Below, piece after piece: positions 24,655 to 32,850 of a stretch of 41,877 nucleotides of DNA. This DNA is from an uncultured Dorea sp. (GTDB lineage Bacteria > Bacillota > Clostridia > Lachnospirales > Lachnospiraceae): contig CANTDX010000028.1 of NCBI GenBank assembly GCA_947652615.1, forward strand, positions 1-41,877, read 5' to 3'. Numbering within the stretch: position 1 is the stretch's first letter; every line of letters starts with the position of its first letter. The position numbers and the translations under genes were made by a program. The notes under the pieces were generated by a model. The model saw only the letters and a list, made by a program, of their open reading frames with translations, was not told where the DNA came from and did not search any database.

Positions 24655-24959
24655 AAACAAACCTCCTTTTAAGGGGCTTGAAAAGTAAAACATAACATGC
24701 CTGCCATACTTTCAACTTTCAGCCCCTATGCTGTTATAAATAATTGGAATAAGCATAGATGTTCTGAAATGATGATGACAAGTATATCTGCTTGAATAGA
24801 ATTTTAGAATCTTTATGCTTCAGATAAGGATAACATAGTTAAGTGACATTTACAATATAAAATCTAAATCTTCTATTTGCTTCTATTGGGATAAACTTCA
24901 AACAGATAGGGACATAGTAAACTACCACTTTACTATGTCCCTATCGTATCTATCTTTAT
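24655..24959. other. Intergenic region with imperfect inverted repeat and hairpin copy 2
   Basis: 305 nt without a gene. Next to the nuclease gene lies an imperfect inverted repeat (24672-24686 with 24708-24727) whose ends read AGGGGCT and AGCCCCT. About 175 nt of AT-rich sequence follows, in which I see no clear feature, then hairpin copy 2 before the flavin reductase gene. Confidence 0.6.
24905..24945. repeat. 33-bp hairpin repeat, copy 2, with extended stem
   Basis: Core 24909-24941 begins GGGACATAGTAAA; the stem extends four more pairs outwards (GATA/TATC) to 17-bp arms with a 7-nt loop. It lies just after the stop of the flavin-reductase gene, so it may end that transcript. The base-pair change relative to copy 1 keeps the stem intact. 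Confidence 0.85.
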
Positions 24960-25535
24960 TTATTTTCTCTTCTTCACACTCCACCCAAACTTCCCAAGCT
25001 CTTTCCCAAGTCCAAGATATTCTCCATGGGAATACGCCAGAAGCCCGGTAGAATTCAATTCGAACTTCCCGCCCTTCTTCATATACCTCTCATCCACCTG
25101 AACCGCCGCCACTTCGGCGAGGAACATATGGTGAGAGCCAAGCTCCTTAACCTCCGTCACCCTGCACTCGATATTGACCGGACTCTCCAGGATCACAGGT
25201 GCATAGGCAAGCTGATCTGCCGCCCCCTTCGTAAGCGCCATCTCCTTCCACTTATCCACATCCCTGCCGGATCTCACCCCGCACCAATCCGTAGCATAAG
25301 CAAGTCTTTCCGTCGTAAGATTGACCACGAATTCCCCGGTTTCCCGGATCATATGATAAGTATAACGCTCCGGCCTCACAGAGATGTAGAGCATCGCCGG
25401 GTCCGAACAGACCGTTCCCGTCCACGCCACCGTCAGGATATTCGCATTCCCTGCCTTATCCGCGGCGCTCACCATCACCGCCGGAAGCGGATAGAGCATA
25501 TTCCCCGGCCGCCATACCTGCCTTCCCGCCGCCAT
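24960..25535 (-). CDS. Flavin reductase-like FMN-binding protein
   Basis: 191 residues of the flavin reductase-like (DIM6/NTAB) split-barrel family. PLPAVMVSAADKAGNANILTVAWTGTVCSDPAMLYISVRPERYTYHMIRETGEFVVNLTT is the FMN-binding core, followed by DWCGVRSGRDVDKW and the later LGSHHMFLAEVAAVQVDE. These proteins bind FMN and often reduce flavins or serve as electron carriers in anaerobes. Two starts are possible: ATG 25535 (AAGGAA 8 nt upstream, family-like N-terminus) is preferred over ATG 25568, whose AGGAG sits only 2 nt away. The partner or substrate is not evident from neighbours. Confidence 0.87.
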   Translation of the reverse strand: MAAGRQVWRPGNMLYPLPAVMVSAADKAGNANILTVAWTGTVCSDPAMLYISVRPERYTYHMIRETGEFVVNLTTERLAYATDWCGVRSGRDVDKWKEMALTKGAADQLAYAPVILESPVNIECRVTEVKELGSHHMFLAEVAAVQVDERYMKKGGKFELNSTGLLAYSHGEYLGLGKELGKFGWSVKKRK

Positions 25536-25600
25536 ATCCACTTTCCTTTTCTCTTTTCTCTTCTCCATAACTCCTGCCTCTCTTTCTGCTGGGCCGCGTT

Positions 25601-25630
25601 CTATCTACAGGATTCCTATCTACAAGATTC
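25601..25630. repeat. 15-bp tandem duplication
   Basis: CTATCTACAGGATTC (25601-25615) is followed directly by the same 15 bases with one G to A change. It lies between the pyrophosphatase stop and the flavin-reductase start. Probably a slippage product; no function is suggested. Confidence 0.8.
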
Positions 25631-25659
25631 CGCCTGCCGACGTTAAAACAGCGTCCATT

Positions 25660-27315
25660 TTACTCCTGCTGCAGCACTCCCACCAGTGTCGGAATCAGCT
25701 GCTTCTTCCTGGATACTACGCCCTTGAGCACGATCTTATCGGTATCCTCATTCAGGTCAAACGCATCTACGATATATTCCTTCGCGTTGTTCCCCACGCA
25801 CAGAAGTTCCGTGGACTCATCCAGGATATCCGTCAGCATGAAATAGATCATCTGGAGGCTGTTCTCCTTAAGCACCTCTGAAAGGTGCGGGCGCAGCACT
25901 TCCTTGATCTCCTTAAGCTCTTCCTTGTTCATGGAATTGATCTGCCCCACGCCAAAGACGATATCATTGACCGTGAACTGCTTGAAATCCTGGAAACAGA
26001 TCTCCTGCGCGCTCTTTCCCGCAAGGCTGCTTCCCGCTTTGAACATCTCGCCTGCCATCTGCTCTAAGTCGATCCCGGCAATCTTCGCCAGCTTCTTCGC
26101 GATCTTCTCATCCACCGCCGTACACGTAGGAGAGCGGAACAGCAGCGTATCGGAGATGATCGCAGAGCATAATAACCCGGCGATCGTGGAGGTAATCTTC
26201 ACCCCTGACTCCTCATACATCTGGTAAACGATTGTCGCCGTACAGCCCACCGGCTGATTGCGGAAGAACACCGGTCCCATGGTCTCGATATTGCCAAGCC
26301 TGTGATGGTCGATGATCTCAACAATCTCTGCCTCATCTATCCCATCCACCGCCTGAGACTTCTCATTGTGATCCACCAGGATCACCTTCTTCTTGCTGAC
26401 ATCCAGGAAACGCCTTCTGGAGATAAATCCTTTGAACCGCCCATGCCTGTCAAGAATCGGGAAATCCCTGAACTTCTTCTTCGTCATCTCCTCCTTGATG
26501 TCCTCCACATAATCCGTCATGCGGAACGCGGTAAGCGGCGCCTGAGTCATAAAATGCTTCACCGGAATACTCTGATTGATCAGTCTCGCCACCGTATAGG
26601 TATCGTGAGGCGTACTGATGATCACAATACTCTGCTCCTCTGCTCTCTTGATCAGCCTTTTTGACACCTCTGCCCCCTGGCACACTACCAGACAGCCCGC
26701 GTCGATATCCACCGCGCACGCCTGAGACTCATAACGATTCCCTAAGATTACCAGATCATCCTTCTCAATGAATTCTTCCATCATCTCCGGGCTCGATGCC
26801 GCGATCGTCACCTTCCCTTTGGTAAAATATCCATGCTCGTTCCCGCAGATCAGTGTCCCGTCCAGGGTCTTGGCAATGTTCCGGTACTGCGTCTTGGCAG
26901 TGGAAAGGATACAGTTGTCATAGACATCCATATAGGAAGTCGCGATATCCCCCGTGGAGATCACTCCCACCAGCTCTTCCTCCTTCAGGATCGGGAGCGT
27001 CTTCACATGCTGCTCCTTCATCTTCTCCCATGTATCCTTGATAGAGACATTCGGCTCCACGCCCTCTATCTTATGTATATCAATATCCTTCACCTGCAGC
27101 TTCACATTGGACAGCAGATCCGGCGGGTCTACCTTGAACCTGTTCAGCACATAATGTGTCTCCTCATTGATCTGTCCCGCCCTCCTGGCAACATACTCGC
27201 TGCCGGTCAGTTGTTTCTTCAGATTCGCATATGCGATCGCAGAACAGATCGAGTCCGTATCCGGATTCTTGTGCCCCACCACATACACTTTCCCCGTCTT
27301 CTTTCCCATTATCAT
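25660..27315 (-). CDS. ppaC: Manganese-dependent inorganic pyrophosphatase with CBS and DRTGG domains
   Basis: 551 residues of the DHH family II pyrophosphatase group with a regulatory insert. The N-terminal metal site GHKNPDTDS (His14, Asp19, Asp21) is followed by CBS 1 (about 80-140), DRTGG (about 150-245), CBS 2 (about 250-305), then ILVDHNE (near 312-318), IIDHHRLGN (DHH at 336-338) and the DHHA2 domain to the C-terminus. It hydrolyses pyrophosphate in the cytosol; in related clostridial enzymes the CBS pair binds adenine nucleotides. Start chosen at MIMGKKTGK; the upstream 33 codons overlap the promoter region of the divergent gene. An ATG two codons later is equally possible. Confidence 0.9.
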   Translation of the reverse strand: MIMGKKTGKVYVVGHKNPDTDSICSAIAYANLKKQLTGSEYVARRAGQINEETHYVLNRFKVDPPDLLSNVKLQVKDIDIHKIEGVEPNVSIKDTWEKMKEQHVKTLPILKEEELVGVISTGDIATSYMDVYDNCILSTAKTQYRNIAKTLDGTLICGNEHGYFTKGKVTIAASSPEMMEEFIEKDDLVILGNRYESQACAVDIDAGCLVVCQGAEVSKRLIKRAEEQSIVIISTPHDTYTVARLINQSIPVKHFMTQAPLTAFRMTDYVEDIKEEMTKKKFRDFPILDRHGRFKGFISRRRFLDVSKKKVILVDHNEKSQAVDGIDEAEIVEIIDHHRLGNIETMGPVFFRNQPVGCTATIVYQMYEESGVKITSTIAGLLCSAIISDTLLFRSPTCTAVDEKIAKKLAKIAGIDLEQMAGEMFKAGSSLAGKSAQEICFQDFKQFTVNDIVFGVGQINSMNKEELKEIKEVLRPHLSEVLKENSLQMIYFMLTDILDESTELLCVGNNAKEYIVDAFDLNEDTDKIVLKGVVSRKKQLIPTLVGVLQQE

Positions 27316-27421
27316 CACATCCTCAAACCAGATTTCCCGGCCATTATTACTGGTTTTAACTACCTGCCGGAATACTTTACTAATAAGAGTGCCATTTTTT
27401 TCGACTTTCGTCAACTATAAA

Positions 27422-27451
27422 TTGAACATTTCCCCTGTTTTATGTTATAAT
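27422..27451 (+). promoter_or_regulatory. Predicted promoter of the S1-domain gene
   Basis: -35 TTGAAC (27422-27427), 18-nt spacer, consensus -10 TATAAT (27446-27451) with TG one base upstream. The ATG is at 27503 after an AAAGGGA ribosome site. Confidence 0.55.
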
Positions 27452-27502
27452 TAAAAAAGTATGTGGAAGCGTACGAGTCTCGAAAACGAAAGGGAATATA
27501 CT

Positions 27503-28210
27503 ATGAGTGAAGAATTATTACAAGGAACAGCAGCAAATGAAGCTGCCGAAGGCGGCACAACGGAGACCATGGCAGATCTGGAAGAACATTTTGATGATGC
27601 CAATCCATGGAATCTTGTAGCCTCCTACAAGGAAAAGGGTACCGTCCTTCCCGTCAAGGTCGAAGGGATCGTCAACGGAGGAGCAATCGCCATGGTAGAG
27701 GGATTGCGCGGCTTCATCCCGGCATCAAGGTTATCCCTGTCTTACATTGAAGATCTGGAGACATATCTGCTCAAGGATATCGAAGTGAAGGTCATCGAAG
27801 TAGATCAGGCCAATGAGCGTCTGATCCTGTCCGCCCGCGAGATCCTTAAGGAGCAGGAGAAGAAGGCGATGGAAGAAAGAATCGCCAATGTTAAGATTGG
27901 AAGCGTTGTGAACGGAACCGTTGAGAGTCTCCAGAACTACGGCGCATTCGTTCGTTTAGAAGACGGACTGTCAGGTCTGGTTCATGTTTCCCAGATCAGT
28001 CAGAAGCGTGTGAAGTCTCCCAAAGATGTTCTGAAGGAAGGCGATGAGGTCAAGGTCAAGATCATCGGGCTTAAGGACGGCAAGATCAGCCTCAGCATGA
28101 AAGCCCTGGAAGAAGTGAAGGAAGAGCCTGTTGAGAAGGTACACATTCCCAAGTCCGAGAGCATCGGAACCAGTCTGGGCGATCTGTTTAAAGGAATCAA
28201 GCTGGATTAG
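27503..28210 (+). CDS. S1 RNA-binding domain protein with two S1 repeats
   Basis: 235 residues. Acidic leader (1-40), first S1 domain about 46-112 (KGTVLPVKVEGIVNGGAIAMVEGLRGFIPASRLS), linker helix, second S1 domain about 132-201 (GSVVNGTVESLQNYGAFVRLEDGLSGLVHVSQIS), and a short C-terminal tail. It resembles the short RpsA-like S1 proteins of clostridia and probably binds RNA near ribosomes, but a specific role is not shown. The frame could open 14 codons earlier with ATG 27461, which lies only 10 nt after the -10 box, so the ATG at 27503 is preferred. It is monocistronic, ending at a hairpin with a T-run. Confidence 0.88.
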   Translation: MSEELLQGTAANEAAEGGTTETMADLEEHFDDANPWNLVASYKEKGTVLPVKVEGIVNGGAIAMVEGLRGFIPASRLSLSYIEDLETYLLKDIEVKVIEVDQANERLILSAREILKEQEKKAMEERIANVKIGSVVNGTVESLQNYGAFVRLEDGLSGLVHVSQISQKRVKSPKDVLKEGDEVKVKIIGLKDGKISLSMKALEEVKEEPVEKVHIPKSESIGTSLGDLFKGIKLD

Positions 28211-28239
28211 TAAAATTAGTTACAATCCGGCATAAAAAC

Positions 28240-28278
28240 AGGAGGCATTCTGTACATACACGAATACCTCCTCTTTTT
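28240..28278. terminator. Bidirectional terminator between the S1 gene and potD
   Basis: Arms 28240-28250 and 28262-28272 around an 11-nt loop. Read on the plus strand there is one C-A mismatch and TTTTT follows at 28274-28278. Read on the minus strand the mismatch becomes a G-T wobble and GTTTTT follows. It serves two convergent units. Confidence 0.8.
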
Positions 28279-28287
28279 ATACCCTTC

Positions 28288-29793
28288 TTACCGTCTCAGC
28301 TTCCTTATGCCAAATACAGCCAGCACACAGACCGAAGCTCCTGCGAATACCCACACCCATACCGGTATATCGTAGATATTGCAGCACCGGACATTGATCC
28401 ACATCTGATTGATCTCCCTCGTCTGATCTTCATCGAAGCACACCATGATCGAAGACCTTGAGATCGCTTCCTGTGTGGGATACTGGGCAAATAGCTGCCT
28501 GTAGACCTGATCCGAAGGCGCAGTGATCACATACTCTTCTTCGCCTCCTTCGGAAAAGAAATATCCCAGGTCATATTCTGACACCTCTTCCTCATCTTCT
28601 TCGGCGCCGTAACACCAGTCGGCATATTCGAAGATCCTCATATCCTCCCCGCCGGAGATCACGGAAGTATACCCCACATAGTACATGTTCCGGATCACAT
28701 TGTCAGGCCGGGAGTTAAAATTAATGAATGCCTCCGCCGCATGCTGCTTCGCCGCATCCTCTCCGATTCCGTTCTTTAACATCACCCATCCGTCAAAATA
28801 GATATTGGTCGACTCCGACGGCACGGCAAACGCCAGCGGGAAATCATCCTCATCCGCCTGGTCCATGGTATAGACCGCATCCCCGGACCATTGAAGATTC
28901 GCTGCCACCTTCCCCGTAACCATATCCGCCTTCCCTGAATCCGTCTCAAAAGAATACGCATTGTTCTTCACATCCTGCAGATACTCCTGCGCGTCGGCGA
29001 TCGTCTCCCTCGACGTATCGTTCATCTCTTCTTCCAGCCTCTTCTGATAATCCGGATCATTCTTGAATTCTTCGGAATTCAAAAGCTCCGACTTGATGGC
29101 GCCCACCGCCGCGAAATACGAATCCCTTACATTGTCCTTAATCGTGACCTGTCTCTTATAGTCTGGATCGTTGAGGATCTTCCAACTGGAAGCATCCTCC
29201 TCGCTTACAAGCCCGGGGTTATACACGATCCCGGTGATTCCCCACATATAGCCTGCCGCGTAATCCCCCCACGGCCTGCCCCCGATCTCATTCTTCTCGA
29301 ATATCTCTCTGATATACGGCGACACGCCGTTACTGTAATAATTATTCTGATCAGAACCATCAAAGAATCCTTCCGATAACGGTACAAGCTGATCCTCCGT
29401 CATGAGCTTCATGATCATGTATTCCGACGGACAGACCAGATCATAGGTATCCCCCAAAGTCAGCATGTTATACAAGTCTTCATTGGTTCCAAAGGTCGAA
29501 TATTCCACCCTGACGCGAATCCCATACGTCTCATAATACCACTGCGTAAAATCCTCTATCATGGTATTCTCCCCGATGATATCACCGCTGTCAAGTTCTA
29601 TGGTCTCCTCTTCATCCCAGTCTCCCAGATCGATGTACTCTTCCCAGTTGCAGACCCTAAGGGTAACCTCCTTCTCTACTTCCCTGCCGCCGCTCTTGGC
29701 TGCATCCGCCGTCACCGGGCATGTTAAAACCAGGAAGCTGCAAATACACAGGACCGCAATGCTTCTATATCTGTTAAATATCTCGATTCTCAT
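28288..29793 (-). CDS. potD: Polyamine ABC transporter substrate-binding protein (PotD-like) with C-terminal membrane anchor
   Basis: 501 residues, about 150 longer than E. coli PotD. An N-terminal signal-like hydrophobic segment (about 12-32, ending ADA-A) is followed by the binding-protein core: VCNWEEYIDLGDWDEE, IRVRVEYSTFGTNEDLYNML, YDLVCPSEYMIMKL, AAGYMWGITGIVYNP, NLQWSGDAVYTMDQADED and YFDGWVMLKNG. An acidic stretch (GAEEDEEEVSEYD) interrupts the C-terminal lobe, and residues about 474-501 form a membrane segment ending IRKLRR. No good lipobox is present, so a C-terminal anchor may replace the usual lipid anchor. The start overlaps potC by 4 nt (ATGA). Substrate is probably spermidine or putrescine. 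Confidence 0.9.
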   Translation of the reverse strand: MRIEIFNRYRSIAVLCICSFLVLTCPVTADAAKSGGREVEKEVTLRVCNWEEYIDLGDWDEEETIELDSGDIIGENTMIEDFTQWYYETYGIRVRVEYSTFGTNEDLYNMLTLGDTYDLVCPSEYMIMKLMTEDQLVPLSEGFFDGSDQNNYYSNGVSPYIREIFEKNEIGGRPWGDYAAGYMWGITGIVYNPGLVSEEDASSWKILNDPDYKRQVTIKDNVRDSYFAAVGAIKSELLNSEEFKNDPDYQKRLEEEMNDTSRETIADAQEYLQDVKNNAYSFETDSGKADMVTGKVAANLQWSGDAVYTMDQADEDDFPLAFAVPSESTNIYFDGWVMLKNGIGEDAAKQHAAEAFINFNSRPDNVIRNMYYVGYTSVISGGEDMRIFEYADWCYGAEEDEEEVSEYDLGYFFSEGGEEEYVITAPSDQVYRQLFAQYPTQEAISRSSIMVCFDEDQTREINQMWINVRCCNIYDIPVWVWVFAGASVCVLAVFGIRKLRR

Positions 29794-30587
29794 ACAGTCT
29801 TCCTCTCTTCCTTATTCGCCCTGATATTCATCACCGCAGAGAACAGCACGACCAGAAGGAAGATCACTGTGGACAACGCCCACAGCGCCGTCTTGATGGT
29901 CGTCTGCGCCCCCTTGGTCGCATTCACCACATAGGTACTGATCGTATCAAAGGTCGCAGGCTTCGTGTAGGTCGCCACAAAATAATCGTCCAGCGACAGG
30001 GTTACTGCCATCGCAAAACCCGAGAGAATCCCCGGAAAGATCTGCGGAATCACGATCCGGATAAGCGCGGTAAAAGGCGTCGCCCCAAGATCCAGCGCCG
30101 CCTCATAGATGCTTGGATCCATCTGTTTTAATTTAGGGATCACGGCAAGGAACACGAAAGGCGCACACAGCGTCACATGTCCCGCCACAAGCGGGATATA
30201 CGTGTCCTTGCTGATCCCTAATACTACCACCAGCAGAATACAGATGGAGAATCCAGTCACCACATCCGCATTCACCACCGGCACCTGGTTCATCGTAGTG
30301 ATCGCCGAAGCCATCCCCTTCCTGGAATAGAAGGAACCAATGGCGCCCATCGTTCCAAGCACCGTCGCGATCAGTGCCGACCCAAGCGCCAGGGCTACCG
30401 TCCCCGCAATCATGCTGCGAAGCTCCGGCGTCGTAAACAGCGTCACATAATTATGCACAGAGAAGCCCCGGATCGCCCCGATATTCGTGGCGTCCGTGAA
30501 GCTGTACACCGCCAGGACAAGAATCGGCAGATACAGGAATAAGAGAACGAAGATAATAACCATCCATCTCCATACTTTTCTTATCAT
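29790..30587 (-). CDS. potC: Polyamine ABC transporter permease PotC
   Basis: 265-residue inner-membrane permease with about six hydrophobic segments. It begins MIRKVWRWMVIIFVLLFLYLPILVLAVYSF, typical of PotC, and has the EAA-loop coupling motif IYEAALDLGATPFTALIRIVIPQIFPGILSGFAMAV that docks on the ATPase PotA. It forms the pore with PotB and takes polyamines from PotD. Its start overlaps the potB stop by 4 nt and its stop overlaps the potD start by 4 nt, so translation of the operon is tightly coupled. Confidence 0.94.
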   Translation of the reverse strand: MIRKVWRWMVIIFVLLFLYLPILVLAVYSFTDATNIGAIRGFSVHNYVTLFTTPELRSMIAGTVALALGSALIATVLGTMGAIGSFYSRKGMASAITTMNQVPVVNADVVTGFSICILLVVVLGISKDTYIPLVAGHVTLCAPFVFLAVIPKLKQMDPSIYEAALDLGATPFTALIRIVIPQIFPGILSGFAMAVTLSLDDYFVATYTKPATFDTISTYVVNATKGAQTTIKTALWALSTVIFLLVVLFSAVMNIRANKEERKTV

Positions 30588-31378
30588 AACAGCGCCCCTC
30601 CCCTCGTATTCTCTTCTTCTGCCCCGCCGGTAAGAAGCGTGAACAGGCAGATGATCCCAAGAAGGATCAGTGCGATCATGGATCCGCCGTTCCAGTTGTA
30701 CGCCGCAAAATAGCTCCCGATCAGACTTCCCATAATATAGGTACTGTTGTACAGCATATCCAGCACCACATAGTTCGTCATCGCCGGCAGAAATACCATG
30801 GATACACCGCTCATGATCCCCGGCAGGGATAAGGGCAGGGTCACCCGCAGGAACGCCTGCAGCTCTCCCGCACCCAAGTCTCTCGCCGCCTCCAGAAGCG
30901 CCCCGTCAAGCTTGGAGATGGTGGTATAGATCGGCAGGATCATAAACGGCAGGAAATCATAGCTCATGCCAAGCACCGTATTCAGGAACGGATGATAGGC
31001 AAGGTTCCCCTCAAGCCAGGTAAGGATCTCTTTAAGCGCCGTGATCCGCAGAGAGAAATTGATCCACATCGGCATAATGAAGATCAGCACGATGACGGAT
31101 TTTCCTTTGAGCTTACTGGTGGCAAGGATGAATGCCAGGGGATATGCAAGAAGCAGGCACACCGCCGTGGTAACCATCGCTATACCAAAACTGTAGCAGA
31201 GAGTCCCCAATGTATTCGGGTCAGAGAAGAATCCCGTCAGATTCTGGAACGTAAACTCTCCCTGCCCGTTCGTAAATGCATAATAAATCAGTACAACTAA
31301 GGGAGCCACAACAAAAAGCAGCAAAAAAACTGCATACGGGATTCCCAGATATTTTCTGGAAAATGTATGTCTGTGCAT
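30584..31378 (-). CDS. potB: Polyamine ABC transporter permease PotB
   Basis: 264-residue permease. The first membrane segment IPYAVFLLLFVVAPLVVLIYYAFTNGQGEFTFQN is PotB-like, and the EAA loop LLEAARDLGAGELQAFLRVTLPLSLPGIMSGVSMVFLPAMTNYV is intact. It pairs with PotC. ATG 31378 follows AGGAGG by 7 nt and lies 11 nt after the potA stop; the open frame continues upstream into potA without a ribosome site and is not used. The C-terminus ends in a basic/acidic tail (GGAEEENTRGGALL). Confidence 0.94.
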   Translation of the reverse strand: MHRHTFSRKYLGIPYAVFLLLFVVAPLVVLIYYAFTNGQGEFTFQNLTGFFSDPNTLGTLCYSFGIAMVTTAVCLLLAYPLAFILATSKLKGKSVIVLIFIMPMWINFSLRITALKEILTWLEGNLAYHPFLNTVLGMSYDFLPFMILPIYTTISKLDGALLEAARDLGAGELQAFLRVTLPLSLPGIMSGVSMVFLPAMTNYVVLDMLYNSTYIMGSLIGSYFAAYNWNGGSMIALILLGIICLFTLLTGGAEEENTRGGALL

Positions 31379-31389
31379 GTATCCGCCTC

Positions 31390-32829
31390 CTACTTCTTCA
31401 CTGTGAAGATCATCTTCTCCACCGGCATAACAAGGCCGACCTGATCTTCCATATTCCACAGGTACTCGTCATTTACCACGAAATCCTGTTCCAGATCCGT
31501 GTGTATCACATAGCTGTAATGATCTCCCTTATAGATCATGTTGCTGATACAGCCCTGCACAAGCCCCTCCTCCTGATCGTCAGTCAGTTCGATATCCTGA
31601 GGCTTGATGGAGATCTTGACCCGGATCTTCTTCGGATCGATCTCCAGGCCTCTGGAATCCACAAGCGTCCCGTCCTCCAGTATCGAGCTTCCCTTGATCA
31701 CATCCGTAAGGGCGACCGGAAGAACCGTCCCGTTATATTCCAGTTCATAGTTCTTATTGATCTCTGCCGCAAAGATATTGGTATGATCCTCGGCAATCAT
31801 AATATGGATATTATCCGGCTCCACTTCCACTCCGACACGGTCTCCCACTCTGGCAGAATGCACGGACTGGGCAACGATCTCATTCTTCCCGGACTCTACC
31901 GTGATCTCATAATGTATCCCCTTGAAGATCACGGAGGTTACGATACCGCGGATATTTCCCCGTTCCGGACTTGTAAGCGTCACATCCTCCGGGCGCACGA
32001 CCGCCGTGATATGGGTTCCCTCTTCCACATCGTCCACACAGGCGAATTCCCCGCCGCAGAAGCGGGCCTTAAGCTTCCCGGTCATGATCCCGTTAAATAT
32101 ATTACTGTCTCCGATAAAGTCCGCCACGAAAGCATTGATCGGCTCATTATAGATATCCTCCGGCGTGCCGATCTGCTGCATCTTCCCCTCCGACATGACC
32201 ACGATCTTATCCGACATGGTTAGAGCCTCCTCCTGGTCATGGGTCACATAGATGAATGTGATGCCAAGCTCCCGGTGCATCTCCTTAAGCTCAAGCTGCA
32301 TCTCCTTACGCATCTTCAAGTCCAGGGCTCCAAGAGGCTCGTCAAGCAGAAGGATCTGCGGCTCATTGACCACCGCCCGCGCGATGGCGACCCTCTGCTG
32401 CTGCCCGCCGGATAATGTATCAATGCTCCGGTTCTCGAACCCTTCCAGATCCACCAGCTCCAGCACCTTCTTCACCTTCTTGGCGATCACCTTCTCCGGC
32501 GTCTTCTTCTGCCGCAGGCCAAAAGCGATGTTCTCATAGATATTCATATGCGGAAACAATGCATATCTCTGAAATACCGTGTTGATCGGCCGCTTATTGG
32601 GCGGAAGGCTGGTGATCGGCCTGCCGTTCAGCAGGATCTCTCCCTCCGTTGGGAGATCAAACCCGGCGATCATCCGAAGAGTCGTCGTCTTCCCACAGCC
32701 GGAAGGCCCCAGAAATGTAATGAATTCCCCCTGCTTCACCTCCAGGTTGAAATCCGACACCGCACTGTAACCGTCCTCATAGGTCTTCGTAATATGCTTT
32801 AATTCAATGATATTCGTCGTCTGTTCCAT
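31390..32829 (-). CDS. potA: Polyamine ABC transporter ATPase PotA with extended C-terminus
   Basis: 479 residues, about 100 longer than usual PotA. Walker A GPSGCGKTT (41-49), Q-loop in NTVFQRYALFPHM (near 83-95), signature LSGGQQQRVAIARA (139-152), Walker B LLLDEPLGALD (160-170) and the H-loop in THDQEEALTMSD are all present. The C-terminus holds a TOBE-type domain (about 255-350) and a further region of about 125 residues with a second TOBE-like pattern (GLVQGCISNMIYKGDHYSYVIHT). Start: ATG 32829 has a GGGGGA site, while an in-frame ATG directly abuts the stop of the regulator gene (TAAATG), so a coupled start 7 codons earlier is possible. It powers polyamine import. Confidence 0.93.
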   Translation of the reverse strand: MEQTTNIIELKHITKTYEDGYSAVSDFNLEVKQGEFITFLGPSGCGKTTTLRMIAGFDLPTEGEILLNGRPITSLPPNKRPINTVFQRYALFPHMNIYENIAFGLRQKKTPEKVIAKKVKKVLELVDLEGFENRSIDTLSGGQQQRVAIARAVVNEPQILLLDEPLGALDLKMRKEMQLELKEMHRELGITFIYVTHDQEEALTMSDKIVVMSEGKMQQIGTPEDIYNEPINAFVADFIGDSNIFNGIMTGKLKARFCGGEFACVDDVEEGTHITAVVRPEDVTLTSPERGNIRGIVTSVIFKGIHYEITVESGKNEIVAQSVHSARVGDRVGVEVEPDNIHIMIAEDHTNIFAAEINKNYELEYNGTVLPVALTDVIKGSSILEDGTLVDSRGLEIDPKKIRVKISIKPQDIELTDDQEEGLVQGCISNMIYKGDHYSYVIHTDLEQDFVVNDEYLWNMEDQVGLVMPVEKMIFTVKK

Positions 32830-32850
32830 CTTCATCCCCCAAATATTCAT

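Noticed and set aside
23683..24945. A full insertion sequence with target-site duplications around the Rpn-like gene
   Set aside because: The inverted 10-mers and hairpins are noted as a finding, but no direct target-site duplication flanks them, so it is not annotated as an IS.
31276..32223. A 315-codon plus-strand frame
   Set aside because: It is antisense to potA and the start of potB, both with intact family motifs, and its product resembles no family I know.
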